Part shown: in pieces, positions 15,489-24,395 of the stretch
Numbering within the stretch: position 1 is the first letter of the stretch
Layout: every line of letters starts with the position of its first letter
Assembly (NCBI GenBank): GCA_024280535.1
Contig: JAJRPY010000168.1
Location: forward strand, 1-25,520
Source: Gammaproteobacteria bacterium
Lineage (GTDB): Bacteria; Pseudomonadota; Gammaproteobacteria; PS1; Pseudothioglobaceae
DNA length: 25,520 nt
Direction: 5' to 3'
Position numbers and translations under genes: made by a program
The notes under the pieces: generated by a model
Databases searched by the model: none
The model's input: the letters and a program-made list of their open reading frames with translations, nothing else
What the model was told of the DNA's origin: nothing

Positions 15489-16073
15489 ATGAATATAGCA
15501 CTTAAAATTATCTTAGTGGATAAAAATACTGGGCGTTCTGCTATGTTGCGCAGAGCCTTACAAGACAAGGGTCATGAGGTGATTTGCCGTATGAACGATA
15601 GCTCACAATTGCTTGATAGCAATGAAATGACGCATGCGGATGTGGTGATTGTGAATGCAGATATTCCAGATGAAGCAGTGTTTGCCAATCTAACGGATGT
15701 TAATAATAGCAAGCCCAAGCCGATTGTAATGTTTACCGAAGAATCAAATTCTGAAATGGCAAATTCTGCGATTAAGTCGGGTGTTAATGCTTATATTGTT
15801 GACGGGCTTGAGGAAGACCGAGTGCAGCCAATTATTGATGTTGCCATAGCGCGTTTTAGAGAGTTTCAGGCGCTGAAAGATGAATTAGACGCAACCCGTA
15901 ATCAATTATCAGAGCGTAAGGCAGTTGAGAAGGCTAAGGGCTTATTAATGAAGCATAAGGGGGTCAATGAGAATGATGCCTATCAGTCTTTACGCAAGAT
16001 GGCAATGGACAAAAACAAGCGTATTGTGGACGTTTCTGAAGGTGTTATTAGTGCGTTTGAATTATTGGAATAA
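15489..16073 (+). CDS. ANTAR-domain RNA-binding antiterminator (NasT-like)
   Basis: A 194-residue protein with a receiver-like N-terminal domain (residues 5-120), a coiled linker (REFQALKDELDATRNQLSER) and a C-terminal ANTAR domain (about 137-190; KAVEKAKGLLMKHKGVNEND, with the conserved AYQSLRKMAM). ANTAR proteins bind paired hexaloop hairpins in leader RNA and prevent formation of a terminator. In NasT and relatives the protein is held by the nitrate sensor NasS. Here the phospho-acceptor position in the receiver is Asn56 (VVIVNADIPD) and only one Asp (D11) is present at the acidic pocket, so phosphorylation is unlikely. No nasS is visible; the gene follows a CBS protein and lies downstream of glnK2-amt2, whose leader has matching hairpins. 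The start has no strong Shine-Dalgarno. It converges on tatC with a 6-bp gap. Confidence 0.88.
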   Translation: MNIALKIILVDKNTGRSAMLRRALQDKGHEVICRMNDSSQLLDSNEMTHADVVIVNADIPDEAVFANLTDVNNSKPKPIVMFTEESNSEMANSAIKSGVNAYIVDGLEEDRVQPIIDVAIARFREFQALKDELDATRNQLSERKAVEKAKGLLMKHKGVNENDAYQSLRKMAMDKNKRIVDVSEGVISAFELLE

Positions 16074-16079
16074 AATGTA

Positions 16080-17012
16080 TTAAGATTTTTTATCAGGTTC
16101 GTCGTCTATTTTTTTCAAGTAATCTTCGAACTCTTCATCCATTTTTTGAAACTCACCGTCAATTTTATCCATTTCGGCATCAAGCTCATCCTCATCCCAG
16201 TCTTTGTTTTCTTCGTTATCAAAGTTGGGTTTTTTGGTGGGATTAGGCGGGTTGTTGTCTGGGTCAGTATCCTCATTTGTACTGTCTTCTTCTTTTTCTT
16301 TGCGAATGAATAACGGTGCAAAAATTAATCCAGCTTCAAATAGTAGCCACATTGGAATAGCAATCAATGTTTGTGAGATGATATCAGGTGGAGTTAATAA
16401 CATACCTAATACAAAGGCACCAATCACTACATAGGGGCGATTCTTTTTTAAGGTTTTAATGTCGGTCATACCAAACATAATAAGCAAAATAGTGGCAATA
16501 GGCACCTCAAACGCCACGCCAAAAGCAAAGGAAACTTTGAGGACAAAGTCTAGGTAATATTGAATATCTGGGGTGAAATCAACAATACTAGGGCCAATAC
16601 TAGACAAAAAACTAAAAATAACTGGAAAGACAATATAGAACGAAAAAAGCAGCCCAGCATAAAATAAAATAGTTGATGAAACCACCAGTGGTACAATCAT
16701 TTGTCTTTCATGTTTATAAAGTGCAGGAGCAATAAACTTCCAAACTTGATACAGCAAATAGGGCATGGCAAGATAGACTGCCATAATCAATGCCATTTTT
16801 AGCGGTGTTAAAAAGGGCGAAATAACACCAATGGCAATAATATTACTTCCTTGAGGTAAAACATTGATAATCGGGGCAGCGATAAAGCCATATACCTCAT
16901 TGGCAAATGGAAAAATGCTGATAAAAATAACCAAAATGGCAATAACGGAGCGTAATAAAATATCGCGAAGTTCAACCAAATGTTGAACAAAAGTCATGTC
17001 TTTAGAAGTCAT
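16080..17012 (-). CDS. tatC: Sec-independent translocase subunit TatC with acidic tail
   Basis: A 310-residue protein whose first ~240 residues are standard TatC: N-terminal FVQHLVELRDILLRS signal-peptide receptor region, six membrane helices, FIAPALYKHERQM and FVLGMLLTPPDIISQ. TatC recognises twin-arginine signal peptides and nucleates the translocon in the inner membrane. The last 70 or so residues form an unusual, highly charged cytoplasmic tail rich in Asp, Glu, Asn, Pro and Lys (for example DWDEDELDAEMDKIDGEF), longer than in E. coli TatC (258 residues). The start overlaps the tatB stop by 4 bp, so they are coupled. Last gene of hisI-hisE-tatABC. Confidence 0.95.
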   Translation of the reverse strand: MTSKDMTFVQHLVELRDILLRSVIAILVIFISIFPFANEVYGFIAAPIINVLPQGSNIIAIGVISPFLTPLKMALIMAVYLAMPYLLYQVWKFIAPALYKHERQMIVPLVVSSTILFYAGLLFSFYIVFPVIFSFLSSIGPSIVDFTPDIQYYLDFVLKVSFAFGVAFEVPIATILLIMFGMTDIKTLKKNRPYVVIGAFVLGMLLTPPDIISQTLIAIPMWLLFEAGLIFAPLFIRKEKEEDSTNEDTDPDNNPPNPTKKPNFDNEENKDWDEDELDAEMDKIDGEFQKMDEEFEDYLKKIDDEPDKKS

Positions 17013-17296
17013 GATTTATCGCTATTGACATTATTTTTAATGTCGTTAATAGTATCTTTGGTTTCATCAAAAATCTCAACAATGTTGGCATCTTTGTCTA
17101 TTGAGCTTAGTTGTTCTTTAAATTGCTCAATGTCTAATTCTTCACTCACATCGTCTTGGATTTTTGCAATAAAACGCTTGGCTTTGCCGACATATCGTCC
17201 AACCGTTCTGGCAATGCCAGGCATACGCTCAGGCCCGACAATAATTAAGGCAATGACCCCAATTAAGGCAAATTCCCAAAAGCCAACATCAAACAT
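17009..17296 (-). CDS. tatB: Sec-independent translocase subunit TatB
   Basis: A 95-residue protein with an N-terminal membrane helix (MFDVGFWEFALIGVIALIIV), the Gly-Pro hinge GPERMPG, then an amphipathic helix (IARTVGRYVGKAKRFI) and a polar tail. MFDVGF and GPERMP are typical of TatB rather than TatA. It partners TatC in binding Tat signal peptides. It lies 9 bp after tatA and overlaps tatC by 4 bp. A moderately short tail fits the lower end of the TatB size range. Confidence 0.93.
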   Translation of the reverse strand: MFDVGFWEFALIGVIALIIVGPERMPGIARTVGRYVGKAKRFIAKIQDDVSEELDIEQFKEQLSSIDKDANIVEIFDETKDTINDIKNNVNSDKS

Positions 17297-17305
17297 AAGA
17301 TAGTT

Positions 17306-17515
17306 TTATTTTTTGTCTTTATTGCTGTCGACAACTTTTGCTTCAATGATATCTTCTTTGTCATCAAGCTTTTGATTGTCGCTATCTTTCATTGATTTTT
17401 TAAAGCCTTTAATGGCATTTCCTAGGTCGCCACCAATGTTTTTTAAGCGTTTTCCGCCAAATAATAGTAATACGATTACTAAAATAATAATCAGTTCAAA
17501 AGGTCCTGGTATCAT
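17306..17515 (-). CDS. tatA: Sec-independent translocase subunit TatA
   Basis: A 69-residue protein: a short N-terminal membrane helix ([14 protein letters not shown]), the [10 protein letters not shown] hinge and an amphipathic helix ([15 protein letters not shown]), followed by a charged tail. It forms the oligomeric pore-forming part of the twin-arginine pathway. It is 14 bp after hisE and 9 bp before tatB. A Shine-Dalgarno (AGGAG, reading on the minus strand near 17521-17525) precedes the start. Confidence 0.93.
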   Translation of the reverse strand: MIPGPFELIIILVIVLLLFGGKRLKNIGGDLGNAIKGFKKSMKDSDNQKLDDKEDIIEAKVVDSNKDKK

Positions 17516-17529
17516 AATTTTCTCCTGTT

Positions 17530-17847
17530 TTATTGATGTCTATTGGCTTTTTCTTCCAATCCAGATAAGCCAAAGCGTCTTGATAATTCCTGCTCTATTT
17601 TAGCCACTTCTATATTCTTGTGTCGAAGTAATACCAATGTGTGAAACCATAAATCTGCTACTTCGTAAATAATCTTATCTTTAACATCATCTTTGGTCGC
17701 CATAATCACTTCTGCGGATTCTTCGCCGATTTTTTTGAGAATTTCATCAGTGCCTTTTTGGTAGAGTGAAGAGACGTACGAACTATCCGCGCTGGCACTT
17801 TTACGTTGCTCTAAGATGGCTTCTAGCTGTGTTAAGATATTATCCAT
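17530..17847 (-). CDS. hisE: Phosphoribosyl-ATP pyrophosphatase HisE
   Basis: A 105-residue MazG-like enzyme performing the second step of histidine synthesis. The metal-binding acidic motif is visible in [13 protein letters not shown] and [14 protein letters not shown]. In E. coli this activity is fused to HisI; here they are separate genes with an 8-bp overlap (hisI ends at 17840, hisE starts at 17847), implying coupled translation. It is followed by tatABC, an arrangement common in beta- and gammaproteobacteria. Confidence 0.96.
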   Translation of the reverse strand: MDNILTQLEAILEQRKSASADSSYVSSLYQKGTDEILKKIGEESAEVIMATKDDVKDKIIYEVADLWFHTLVLLRHKNIEVAKIEQELSRRFGLSGLEEKANRHQ

Positions 17848-18220
17848 AAATCTCCTTTGGGTTTTTAATAACGTCGGCCGTTATTGACCAGTGGCCATTG
17901 TCTATTTTTTGAAAAAAGCAAGAGGCTCTGCCAGTGTGACAAGCAATACCCCCCACTTGCTCAACTTTAAGCAAAATAACGTCACCATCACAATCAATGT
18001 AGAGGTCTTTAATTATTTGTTTGTGACCAGATTCCTCGCCTTTAAACCATAATTTTTTTCTTGAGCGTGAATAATACACTGCCTGTTGTTTTTCAAGGGT
18101 GAGTGCTAATGACTGTTTGTTCATCCAGGCAAACATTAAAACCTCCCCAGTGTTGTTATCTTGGGCAATGGCTGGGACCAAACCTTGGTCGTCAAAGGTG
18201 ACTTGTGCTAATACATCCAT
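17840..18220 (-). CDS. hisI: Phosphoribosyl-AMP cyclohydrolase HisI
   Basis: A 126-residue enzyme opening the purine ring of phosphoribosyl-AMP in the third step of histidine synthesis. Diagnostic features are [33 protein letters not shown] and the zinc/magnesium site [15 protein letters not shown] followed by [11 protein letters not shown]. Length matches stand-alone HisI. It is the first gene of the minus-strand hisI-hisE-tatABC run; the divergent nuclease gene begins only 25-55 bp away, so promoters for both must share that short gap. No clear promoter elements are seen there. Confidence 0.96.
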   Translation of the reverse strand: MDVLAQVTFDDQGLVPAIAQDNNTGEVLMFAWMNKQSLALTLEKQQAVYYSRSRKKLWFKGEESGHKQIIKDLYIDCDGDVILLKVEQVGGIACHTGRASCFFQKIDNGHWSITADVIKNPKEIYG

Positions 18221-18275
18221 ATAGTGAGTTATTGAATCGGTTAAAATGGTTAATTTTACGCCACTACTGGTATTG

Positions 18276-18758
18276 ATGAAATTATTTATTATCAGTTTGT
18301 TGTTGTCGTTTAATGTCTGGGCTGAAATGGGTCAATTTTCCGTTAGCAGTGCACAATCACTCTATATTATTGACGGCGATAGTATTAATTTGAAAATGCG
18401 TTTTGCTGACATTGATACGCCAGAAATAAAACAACAGTGCCAACGCTATAAACATAAAAAGCTTGATTGCGGCAGTCTTTCTAGGCGTCATTTACAAAAA
18501 TTGCTAAACAACTTGCCAGGCGATATTAGCATTCGTCCTGTGGGGGTTGACCATTATCAGCGCATTTTGGTGCGTGTTTATAAGGGTGATGCGAATATTG
18601 GACAATTGATGGTTCAAGCAGGGATGGCCTTTGCTTATAAAAATGTTTATGCCCAAGAAGAGCGTCTGGCTAGAGCGAAAAAAATAGGCTTTTGGGGATT
18701 TTATAAGCCACCGATTAAGCCTTATAAATGGCGAAAAACACATAAACGTAAATATTAA
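18276..18758 (+). CDS. Secreted thermonuclease-family (SNase-like) nuclease
   Basis: A 160-residue protein with a signal peptide ([16 protein letters not shown]) and one SNase-like OB-fold domain. Active-site elements of staphylococcal nuclease are recognisable: the Asp in IIDGDSI, Arg and Asp in [10 protein letters not shown], and the second Arg in [11 protein letters not shown]. It ends with [18 protein letters not shown], a basic tail as in other proteobacterial SNase-like proteins. It probably degrades or cuts nucleic acids in the periplasm or outside the cell with Ca2+. An in-frame ATG at 18246 would add 10 residues before the signal peptide; 18276 is preferred since it gives a standard signal sequence. 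Two Cys (QQCQRY and LDCGS) may form a disulfide. It converges with gor. Confidence 0.85.
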   Translation: MKLFIISLLLSFNVWAEMGQFSVSSAQSLYIIDGDSINLKMRFADIDTPEIKQQCQRYKHKKLDCGSLSRRHLQKLLNNLPGDISIRPVGVDHYQRILVRVYKGDANIGQLMVQAGMAFAYKNVYAQEERLARAKKIGFWGFYKPPIKPYKWRKTHKRKY

Positions 18759-18790
18759 AAAGCACCAGTAAACATCAATAAATATGGCAT

Positions 18791-20122
18791 TTAACGCATA
18801 GTGACCAATTCTTCTGCACTGGATGGATGAATTGCCACAGTATCGTCAAACTGCTTTTTGGTGGCACCCATCTTAATGGCCACGGCAAAGCCTTGCAACA
18901 TTTCATCAGCGCCATGCCCCATAATATGACAACCAACGATTTTTTCATCCTTACCTTGGCAAACTAATTTAAGCGCGGTGGTGGTTTTGTGGTTCAATAG
19001 CGCATCAGCCATGGGCGTAAATTCTGATTGATAAATTTTGACTTGATCAAATTTTTCTTTTGCCTGCGCTTCAGTTAAGCCGATAGTGCCAATAGGTGGG
19101 TGCGAAAATACCACGGTTGCGATGTTATTATAATCAAGGTGGCGCTCAGTCATACCATTATACAAGCGGTCAGATAGCCTTCTGCCAGCGGCAATTGCCA
19201 CGGGTGTTAGCGGTGCACGGCCTGTGGCGTCGCCTAAGGCGAAAATATTATCAATATTGGTTGTTTGAAATTTGTCTGTTGTAATAAAGCCGCGTTGAGT
19301 ACATTCAACACCTGCATTTTCCAATCCTAGGTGCTGGGTCATGGGGTTTCTGCCGACTGCCCAAATAATGGTGTCAAAGCCGGAAAACTCCCCTTTATTG
19401 GTGTGGATGGTTTTGTCTTGTGACAGTTTTTCTATTTGCATTTTAGGGTGAATTTTAATGCCATGGTTGCTGTAATCTTTAATGAGCGCCTCTTGGATGA
19501 TTGGGTCAAATCCAGAGAGAAGTTTGCCCGATCTGGTGAAAATTTCCACGGTTGAGCCTAAGGCATTAAGCACGCCAGCCAATTCTACACCAATATAACC
19601 CCCGCCAATAACAGCCACTTTGCTAGGTAATTGCTCTAATTCAAAAAAACCATCAGAGGTAATGCCGTGTTCAGCCCCCTCAATATGTGCCACTGCGGGT
19701 TCGCCACCAGGGGACAAGACAATATGCTCGGCAGTATATTGCTTGCCGTTGACAGAAACAGTATGCTGATCGATTAGCTTGCCAAAGCCGTGGATATAAT
19801 CAATGCCCAATTTTTCTAAATAACCGTCATACCAAGTGGTAATGCCTTTGATGTAATTTTCTCGACCTTGTTTGAGTTTTTTCCATGAAAAGCTTTTCAT
19901 ATTAACCTCAAATCCAAACCCTTGAGCGCTGTTAATTTGGGCGGCAGTATTGGCAGCAAACCACATCACCTTTTTAGGCACACAACCAACATTGACACAT
20001 GTGCCACCAATGGTTTTAACCTCAATAACGGCGCATTTTTTACCATATTCTGCTGCCCTTTCTACCGCTGATAATCCGCCAGATCCAGCGCCAATTGCAA
20101 TCATATCGTAATCTGTATTCAT
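18791..20122 (-). CDS. gor: Glutathione-disulfide reductase Gor
   Basis: A 443-residue FAD-dependent disulfide reductase. The N-terminal FAD motif is [15 protein letters not shown], the redox-active pair is C42/C47 in [13 protein letters not shown], and the NADPH-binding motif is [20 protein letters not shown] with Arg in the following [21 protein letters not shown] is the second FAD contact, and the C-terminal [12 protein letters not shown] supplies the catalytic His-Glu pair from the other subunit. [13 protein letters not shown] separates it from dihydrolipoamide dehydrogenase. It maintains reduced glutathione. Divergent from pgi across a 232-bp gap. Confidence 0.93.
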   Translation of the reverse strand: MNTDYDMIAIGAGSGGLSAVERAAEYGKKCAVIEVKTIGGTCVNVGCVPKKVMWFAANTAAQINSAQGFGFEVNMKSFSWKKLKQGRENYIKGITTWYDGYLEKLGIDYIHGFGKLIDQHTVSVNGKQYTAEHIVLSPGGEPAVAHIEGAEHGITSDGFFELEQLPSKVAVIGGGYIGVELAGVLNALGSTVEIFTRSGKLLSGFDPIIQEALIKDYSNHGIKIHPKMQIEKLSQDKTIHTNKGEFSGFDTIIWAVGRNPMTQHLGLENAGVECTQRGFITTDKFQTTNIDNIFALGDATGRAPLTPVAIAAGRRLSDRLYNGMTERHLDYNNIATVVFSHPPIGTIGLTEAQAKEKFDQVKIYQSEFTPMADALLNHKTTTALKLVCQGKDEKIVGCHIMGHGADEMLQGFAVAIKMGATKKQFDDTVAIHPSSAEELVTMR

Positions 20123-20229
20123 ATTTTTCCCATTAAGTGTGTGTTTATTTTTTTAATAGACGATTAACCATTCAAAAATTATTTTTTTGTTAATTGTCCC
20201 ATTTTTTTTTTGCTATTTTACCTCACTAT

Positions 20230-20279
20230 TAGCCATAGCAAGCCCAAGCAAGACTTGTACTGTTTGAGGGCTATTTTTT
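20230..20279 (+). terminator. Possible terminator-like hairpin in the pgi upstream region
   Basis: TAGCC (20230-20234) pairs with GGCTA (20269-20273), followed by six T. The 34-base loop holds AGCAAG twice and a CTTG that could pair inside it. It lies 75 bp before the pgi start on the sense strand, where no gene ends, so it could be a leader terminator, a small RNA end, or chance. A 10-base direct repeat ATAAAATACT (20311-20320 and 20327-20336) follows. Confidence 0.3.
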
Positions 20280-20354
20280 AAATTTGGGTGATATTGTGTG
20301 GCTTAATCACATAAAATACTTGGGTAATAAAATACTCTAATTGAGGGTTCGGTT

Positions 20355-21566
20355 ATGCAATATACAAAAAATTTTTATCAGATAAAGTCTAATGCAGATA
20401 TTTTGGAAAAAATAAAAATTGAGCGTGACAGTATTGGATATTACCAATTATCACATCAAGACACCAGCGAGATTAAGCAATATGCACGTAGTATTGGCAA
20501 AAAATATATTGTGGTTTTGGGTATTGGTGGGTCTAGTTTGGGGGCTAGGGCAATTTATGAATTTTTGTTGCCGTCTGCTAGTTATAGCAAGGAATTGTTG
20601 TTTTTGGAAACCATTGATCCGCTTAAAATTAATCATTGTCTAAAAGGGGTTGATTTACAGGACGCGCAATTTGTGGTTATTTCAAAATCAGGCGATACCA
20701 TTGAAACGATTAGTATTTTTAAGTATTTAAATGCTTTAGCGACAATCGATAGCACTAATTGCACCATTATTTCTGAGGCTAGAAGCAAACTCACTCAATT
20801 TGCCAAAGATAATCATATTAAGCACTTTGATTTGGCAGAAAATGTGGGTGGTCGATTTTCGGTGTTTAGTGTGGTGGGGTTATTGCCACTGGCAATGATT
20901 GGTGTGGATATTGACAATCTTTTAAATGGCTGCCAGCGTGTGTCAAATAGTTTTTTTGATGAGACGGGGTATTGTAGCCCTATTTTAGAAAAGGCTCGAT
21001 TTTTGGTCGAAAATAAAACCAGATTTCATACCAATGTTATTTTTTCCTATTCATCAACGTTGGAAAGTTTTAACAAATGGTATGTTCAGTTGTGGGCTGA
21101 AAGTTTGGGCAAGATTAATATTAACAATACGCGCCAAGGACTAACCCCGATTGGGCTAATTGGGCCGGTGGATCAGCATAGTTTTTTGCAGTTGATTATG
21201 GAAGGCGTTAGAAATAAAACCGTTACTTTTATTAAAATTGACGATTTGAAAGATAATAGCGTTATTCCTGTGGATGAGGGTAATAAATTTGATGTTTTAG
21301 GCTTGCAATATGCTGAAAATATTAGTTTTAATGATTTGTTAAATAAACAGGCTGATGCGACGATTGAGTCTATTCAAGAGCAGGATAATATTCCTTGTGA
21401 TGTGATTTCAATTCGTACGATTGATGAATTTAACATAGGGTCGTTAATGTTTACTTATCAATTGCTCACTTCTTGCATTGGGGCATTTTTACAAATTAAT
21501 ACCTATGATCAACCTGGGGTTGAATATAGCAAACTCAAGTTAAAGGCGAGCTTAACTCATGACTAA
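20355..21566 (+). CDS. pgi: Glucose-6-phosphate isomerase, short form
   Basis: A 403-residue Pgi interconverting glucose-6-phosphate and fructose-6-phosphate. Recognised motifs: VLGIGGSSLGARA, VISKSGDTIET, AENVGGRFSVFSVVG (the signature region), and VDQHSFLQLIMEG. The C-terminal GVEYSKL is also standard. It is about 150 residues shorter than the common gammaproteobacterial enzyme (about 550) and resembles in length the compact forms of Campylobacter-like and some thermophilic bacteria. It overlaps galU by 8 bp, forming a sugar-phosphate pair; glmS, on the opposite strand just beyond, draws on the same fructose-6-phosphate pool. Start ATG 20355 is preceded by GAGGG (20343-20347). Confidence 0.93.
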   Translation: MQYTKNFYQIKSNADILEKIKIERDSIGYYQLSHQDTSEIKQYARSIGKKYIVVLGIGGSSLGARAIYEFLLPSASYSKELLFLETIDPLKINHCLKGVDLQDAQFVVISKSGDTIETISIFKYLNALATIDSTNCTIISEARSKLTQFAKDNHIKHFDLAENVGGRFSVFSVVGLLPLAMIGVDIDNLLNGCQRVSNSFFDETGYCSPILEKARFLVENKTRFHTNVIFSYSSTLESFNKWYVQLWAESLGKININNTRQGLTPIGLIGPVDQHSFLQLIMEGVRNKTVTFIKIDDLKDNSVIPVDEGNKFDVLGLQYAENISFNDLLNKQADATIESIQEQDNIPCDVISIRTIDEFNIGSLMFTYQLLTSCIGAFLQINTYDQPGVEYSKLKLKASLTHD

Positions 21567-22398
21567 AATAAGCAAATGTTTATTCCCTGTGGCAGGTTAC
21601 GGTACGCGTTTTTTGCCAGCGACCAAGGCCATTCCCAAAGAGATGTTGCCAATTCTGACCAAGCCATTAATTCAATATGGGGTGGAAGAGGCAATGAGCG
21701 CGGGCATCAATACGATGGTGATGGTGACCAGCCAGTATAAACAAGCGATTAAGCATCATTTTGAGGCACATGTTGAAATTGAATCTAGCATTCAAGGCAC
21801 GGCTAAGGCGTCGCTGCTGGATGAGGTCAATTATGCGATTAAGCACTGTGAGTTTGGTTATATTGAGCAGGCACAAATGCTGGGGCTAGGGCATGCGATT
21901 TATACTGGTCAAGTGCTGATTGGTGATGAGCCGTTTGCAGTCATTCTTCCAGATGATTTGTGCACGAATGATGGCAATTCAGTACTCAAGCAAATGATTA
22001 GCCTGCATACGCAGTATCCTGATTGTTGCATTGTGGCTATTGAGGAAGTGCCTATGGCGGATGTGGATAAATACGGCGTGATTGAGGGTGAATTATTAGC
22101 AGGTTCAGAGGATGCGTATCGAGTACATGCTATGGTAGAAAAACCCAGTCCGATGGATGCACCAACCAATTTGGCTATTATTGGTCGCTATATTCTTACT
22201 ACAGAAATATTTGATGCACTAGAAGATACCCAGCCAGATAAAAATGGCGAAATTCAAATTACCGATGCGTTAATGTTATTAGCCAAACAAGGCAAGGTGA
22301 TTGCTTATAAATTCCAAGGCAAGCGTTATGATTGTGGTAATGTGAAGGGGTTTGTGCTTGCTACTAATGCCTTTGCGCATGCTCAAGGTATGATTTAA
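21559..22398 (+). CDS. galU: UTP-glucose-1-phosphate uridylyltransferase GalU
   Basis: A 279-residue nucleotidyltransferase producing UDP-glucose for glycans and envelope sugars. The N-terminal nucleotide-binding motif is FPVAGYGTRFLPATKAIPKE, followed by MLPILTKPLIQYGVEEA. Also visible are AVILPDDLC, the active-site ALEDTQPDKNGEIQITDAL region, and the C-terminal KRYDCGNVKGFV. Translation is coupled to pgi by an 8-bp overlap. Its stop is only 3 bp from the stop of the convergent glmS, with no terminator between, so transcripts of the two may overlap at their 3' ends. Confidence 0.96.
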   Translation: MTKISKCLFPVAGYGTRFLPATKAIPKEMLPILTKPLIQYGVEEAMSAGINTMVMVTSQYKQAIKHHFEAHVEIESSIQGTAKASLLDEVNYAIKHCEFGYIEQAQMLGLGHAIYTGQVLIGDEPFAVILPDDLCTNDGNSVLKQMISLHTQYPDCCIVAIEEVPMADVDKYGVIEGELLAGSEDAYRVHAMVEKPSPMDAPTNLAIIGRYILTTEIFDALEDTQPDKNGEIQITDALMLLAKQGKVIAYKFQGKRYDCGNVKGFVLATNAFAHAQGMI

Positions 22399-22401
22399 AA
22401 T

Positions 22402-24249
22402 TTATTCCACGGTGACGGATTTGGCCAAATTTCTAGGCTGGTCAACATCAGTGCCTTTGATGAGGGCAACGTGGTAACTCAGCAATTGCAAAGGAATGGT
22501 GAAGATAATAGGTGCAGTAATGCGACCTAAGTCAGTGGTGGTGGGGATAATTGTCATGCCTTCCATTGGCGAGACTTGTGCCGCCTCATCTTCAAATACA
22601 ATCATTTCAGATCCTCGAGACTTGACTTCTTGAAGATTGGATTTGAGTTTTTCGAGTAAATTATCATTCGGCGCCACGGCAATAACAGGCGTATCAGCAT
22701 CAATCAGTGCGATAGGACCATGCTTGAGTTCGCCAGCGGGGAAGGCCTCCGCGTGGATGTAGCTGATTTCTTTGAGTTTGAGTGCGCCTTCCATGGCAAT
22801 GGCGTGCATGGTGCCGCGTCCTAGAAAAATTGCATTAAATTTATGTTTAAAAGTTTTTGCCAGTTCAATAATTTGATCTTCTTGTGCCAGCGTTTGTTTG
22901 ATTAAACCCGGTAGGCGATTTAGCCCCTCTATAATTCGAGCCTCTTGCTGTTTGGACAGTTGATTGTGGCATCTGCCAATGGTCACTGATAATAGAGCGA
23001 GTGCGACCAATTGCGTGGTAAAGGCCTTGGTACTGGCAACGCCAATTTCCGGGCCTGCATAGGTTAAAAAAGTCAGTTCTGATTCGCGCGTTAGTGACGA
23101 TTCTGCGGTATTACAAATTGCTAAAGAATGGATGTTTTTAGTGCATTTTTTAACGGCTTTTAAGGCCTCTAAAGTATCGGCAGTTTCGCCACTTTGGGAA
23201 ATGGTAATAAACAGTGTGTTGTCTAAAATAATCGGGCTACGGTATCGATATTCGCTGGCGACCTCAATATGAGTGGGGATTTTTGCGATGTCTTCTAGCC
23301 AATATTTGGCGACTAGCCCAGCGTTATAACTGGTACCGCAAGCGATAATTTGAATGTGTTTGATGGATGTAAAAATGGCCTTGGCGTTGTCGCCGAATGC
23401 TGAAACCAAGGCGGTGTCTTTGGTAATGCGTGCTTCGAGTGTGTCGCGAATTGCTTGTGGCTGTTCAAAGATTTCTTTGAGCATATAATGCGCGTAGCCA
23501 TCTTTTGAGATTTGCCCGATTTCCAGCTGGGAAGTGTTGATTTTTCGGGTTACTTGCTTGCCATTTTTGTCATAAATAGTCACAGAATTAAGGCTAATAT
23601 CCGCAATATCACCCTCGTTTAAAAAAATAAAATCTTTGGTAATATCCAATAATGCCATTTGATCAGAGGCAATAAAATTACCCTTGCTACTAATACCAAT
23701 CACCAGCGGAGAATCGCTACGAGCGGCAATAATGCGACCAGGGTATTGGGGCGAAATAACCCCAATACCATAAGCGCCTTTAAAAGTTTTAATGGCAGTT
23801 TGCGTGGCTTCTAATAGGCTGTTGCTTGTTTCTAGGGCTTGGTGAATGGCATGGACAATGACTTCGGTATCGGTATCTGAGGTGAAATTGTAGCCGGCGG
23901 ATAATTGCTGGCGCTTGAGGTCAAGAAAATTTTCGATAATGCCATTATGCACCACACTAACAGTGTTGTTGCAAATATGCGGATGTGCATTTTGAGCGCT
24001 GGGCTTGCCGTGTGTTGCCCAACGAGTATGAGCAATGCCAACATGGCCATTTAGTGCTGTTGGTAGGGTGTTGATGTTGTTTTCGAGGTTGACTACTTTA
24101 CCCACTGATCTGGCGCGGCTTAATGCGTTGTCTTGGTTTAAAACGACCATGCCAGCAGAGTCGTAGCCTCGGTATTCAAGGCGTTTCAGACCATTGATTA
24201 AAATAGGAGTAATGTTATTTCGGCAAATGCCACCAACGATTCCGCACAT
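22402..24249 (-). CDS. glmS: Glutamine-fructose-6-phosphate aminotransferase GlmS
   Basis: A 615-residue enzyme making glucosamine-6-phosphate for peptidoglycan and lipopolysaccharide. The N-terminal class II glutaminase domain starts MCGIVGG, so Cys2 is the nucleophile after Met removal; RWATHG and the VHNGIIEN loop follow. Two SIS sugar-isomerase domains cover about residues 285-420 (IACGTSYNAGLVAKYWLE, SQSGETADTLEAL) and 460-600 (GRGTMHAIAMEGALKLKE), and the C-terminus DQPRNLAKSVTVE carries the catalytic Lys. Length is normal (609 in E. coli). Upstream (24250-24395) no glmS ribozyme is seen; a TATAAT on the minus strand at 24278-24283 is a weak -10 candidate. Confidence 0.97.
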   Translation of the reverse strand: MCGIVGGICRNNITPILINGLKRLEYRGYDSAGMVVLNQDNALSRARSVGKVVNLENNINTLPTALNGHVGIAHTRWATHGKPSAQNAHPHICNNTVSVVHNGIIENFLDLKRQQLSAGYNFTSDTDTEVIVHAIHQALETSNSLLEATQTAIKTFKGAYGIGVISPQYPGRIIAARSDSPLVIGISSKGNFIASDQMALLDITKDFIFLNEGDIADISLNSVTIYDKNGKQVTRKINTSQLEIGQISKDGYAHYMLKEIFEQPQAIRDTLEARITKDTALVSAFGDNAKAIFTSIKHIQIIACGTSYNAGLVAKYWLEDIAKIPTHIEVASEYRYRSPIILDNTLFITISQSGETADTLEALKAVKKCTKNIHSLAICNTAESSLTRESELTFLTYAGPEIGVASTKAFTTQLVALALLSVTIGRCHNQLSKQQEARIIEGLNRLPGLIKQTLAQEDQIIELAKTFKHKFNAIFLGRGTMHAIAMEGALKLKEISYIHAEAFPAGELKHGPIALIDADTPVIAVAPNDNLLEKLKSNLQEVKSRGSEMIVFEDEAAQVSPMEGMTIIPTTTDLGRITAPIIFTIPLQLLSYHVALIKGTDVDQPRNLAKSVTVE

Positions 24250-24395
24250 AAAGAGTTATGATTAATATTTATGGGTTATTATAAACTTTGAGCGACGATT
24301 GGTGGGTTAGACTGAAAATAACTTCTTTTAGAGATAAATTGCAAAACGCTTTTTTTTAAAAAAATAGATGTTGAGAATAAGGTTAATCGCGGATA

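Noticed and set aside
24250..24395. A glmS ribozyme or leader riboswitch before glmS.
   Set aside because: The gap is 146 bp, and no ribozyme-like conserved core or long structured leader can be made out on the minus strand.
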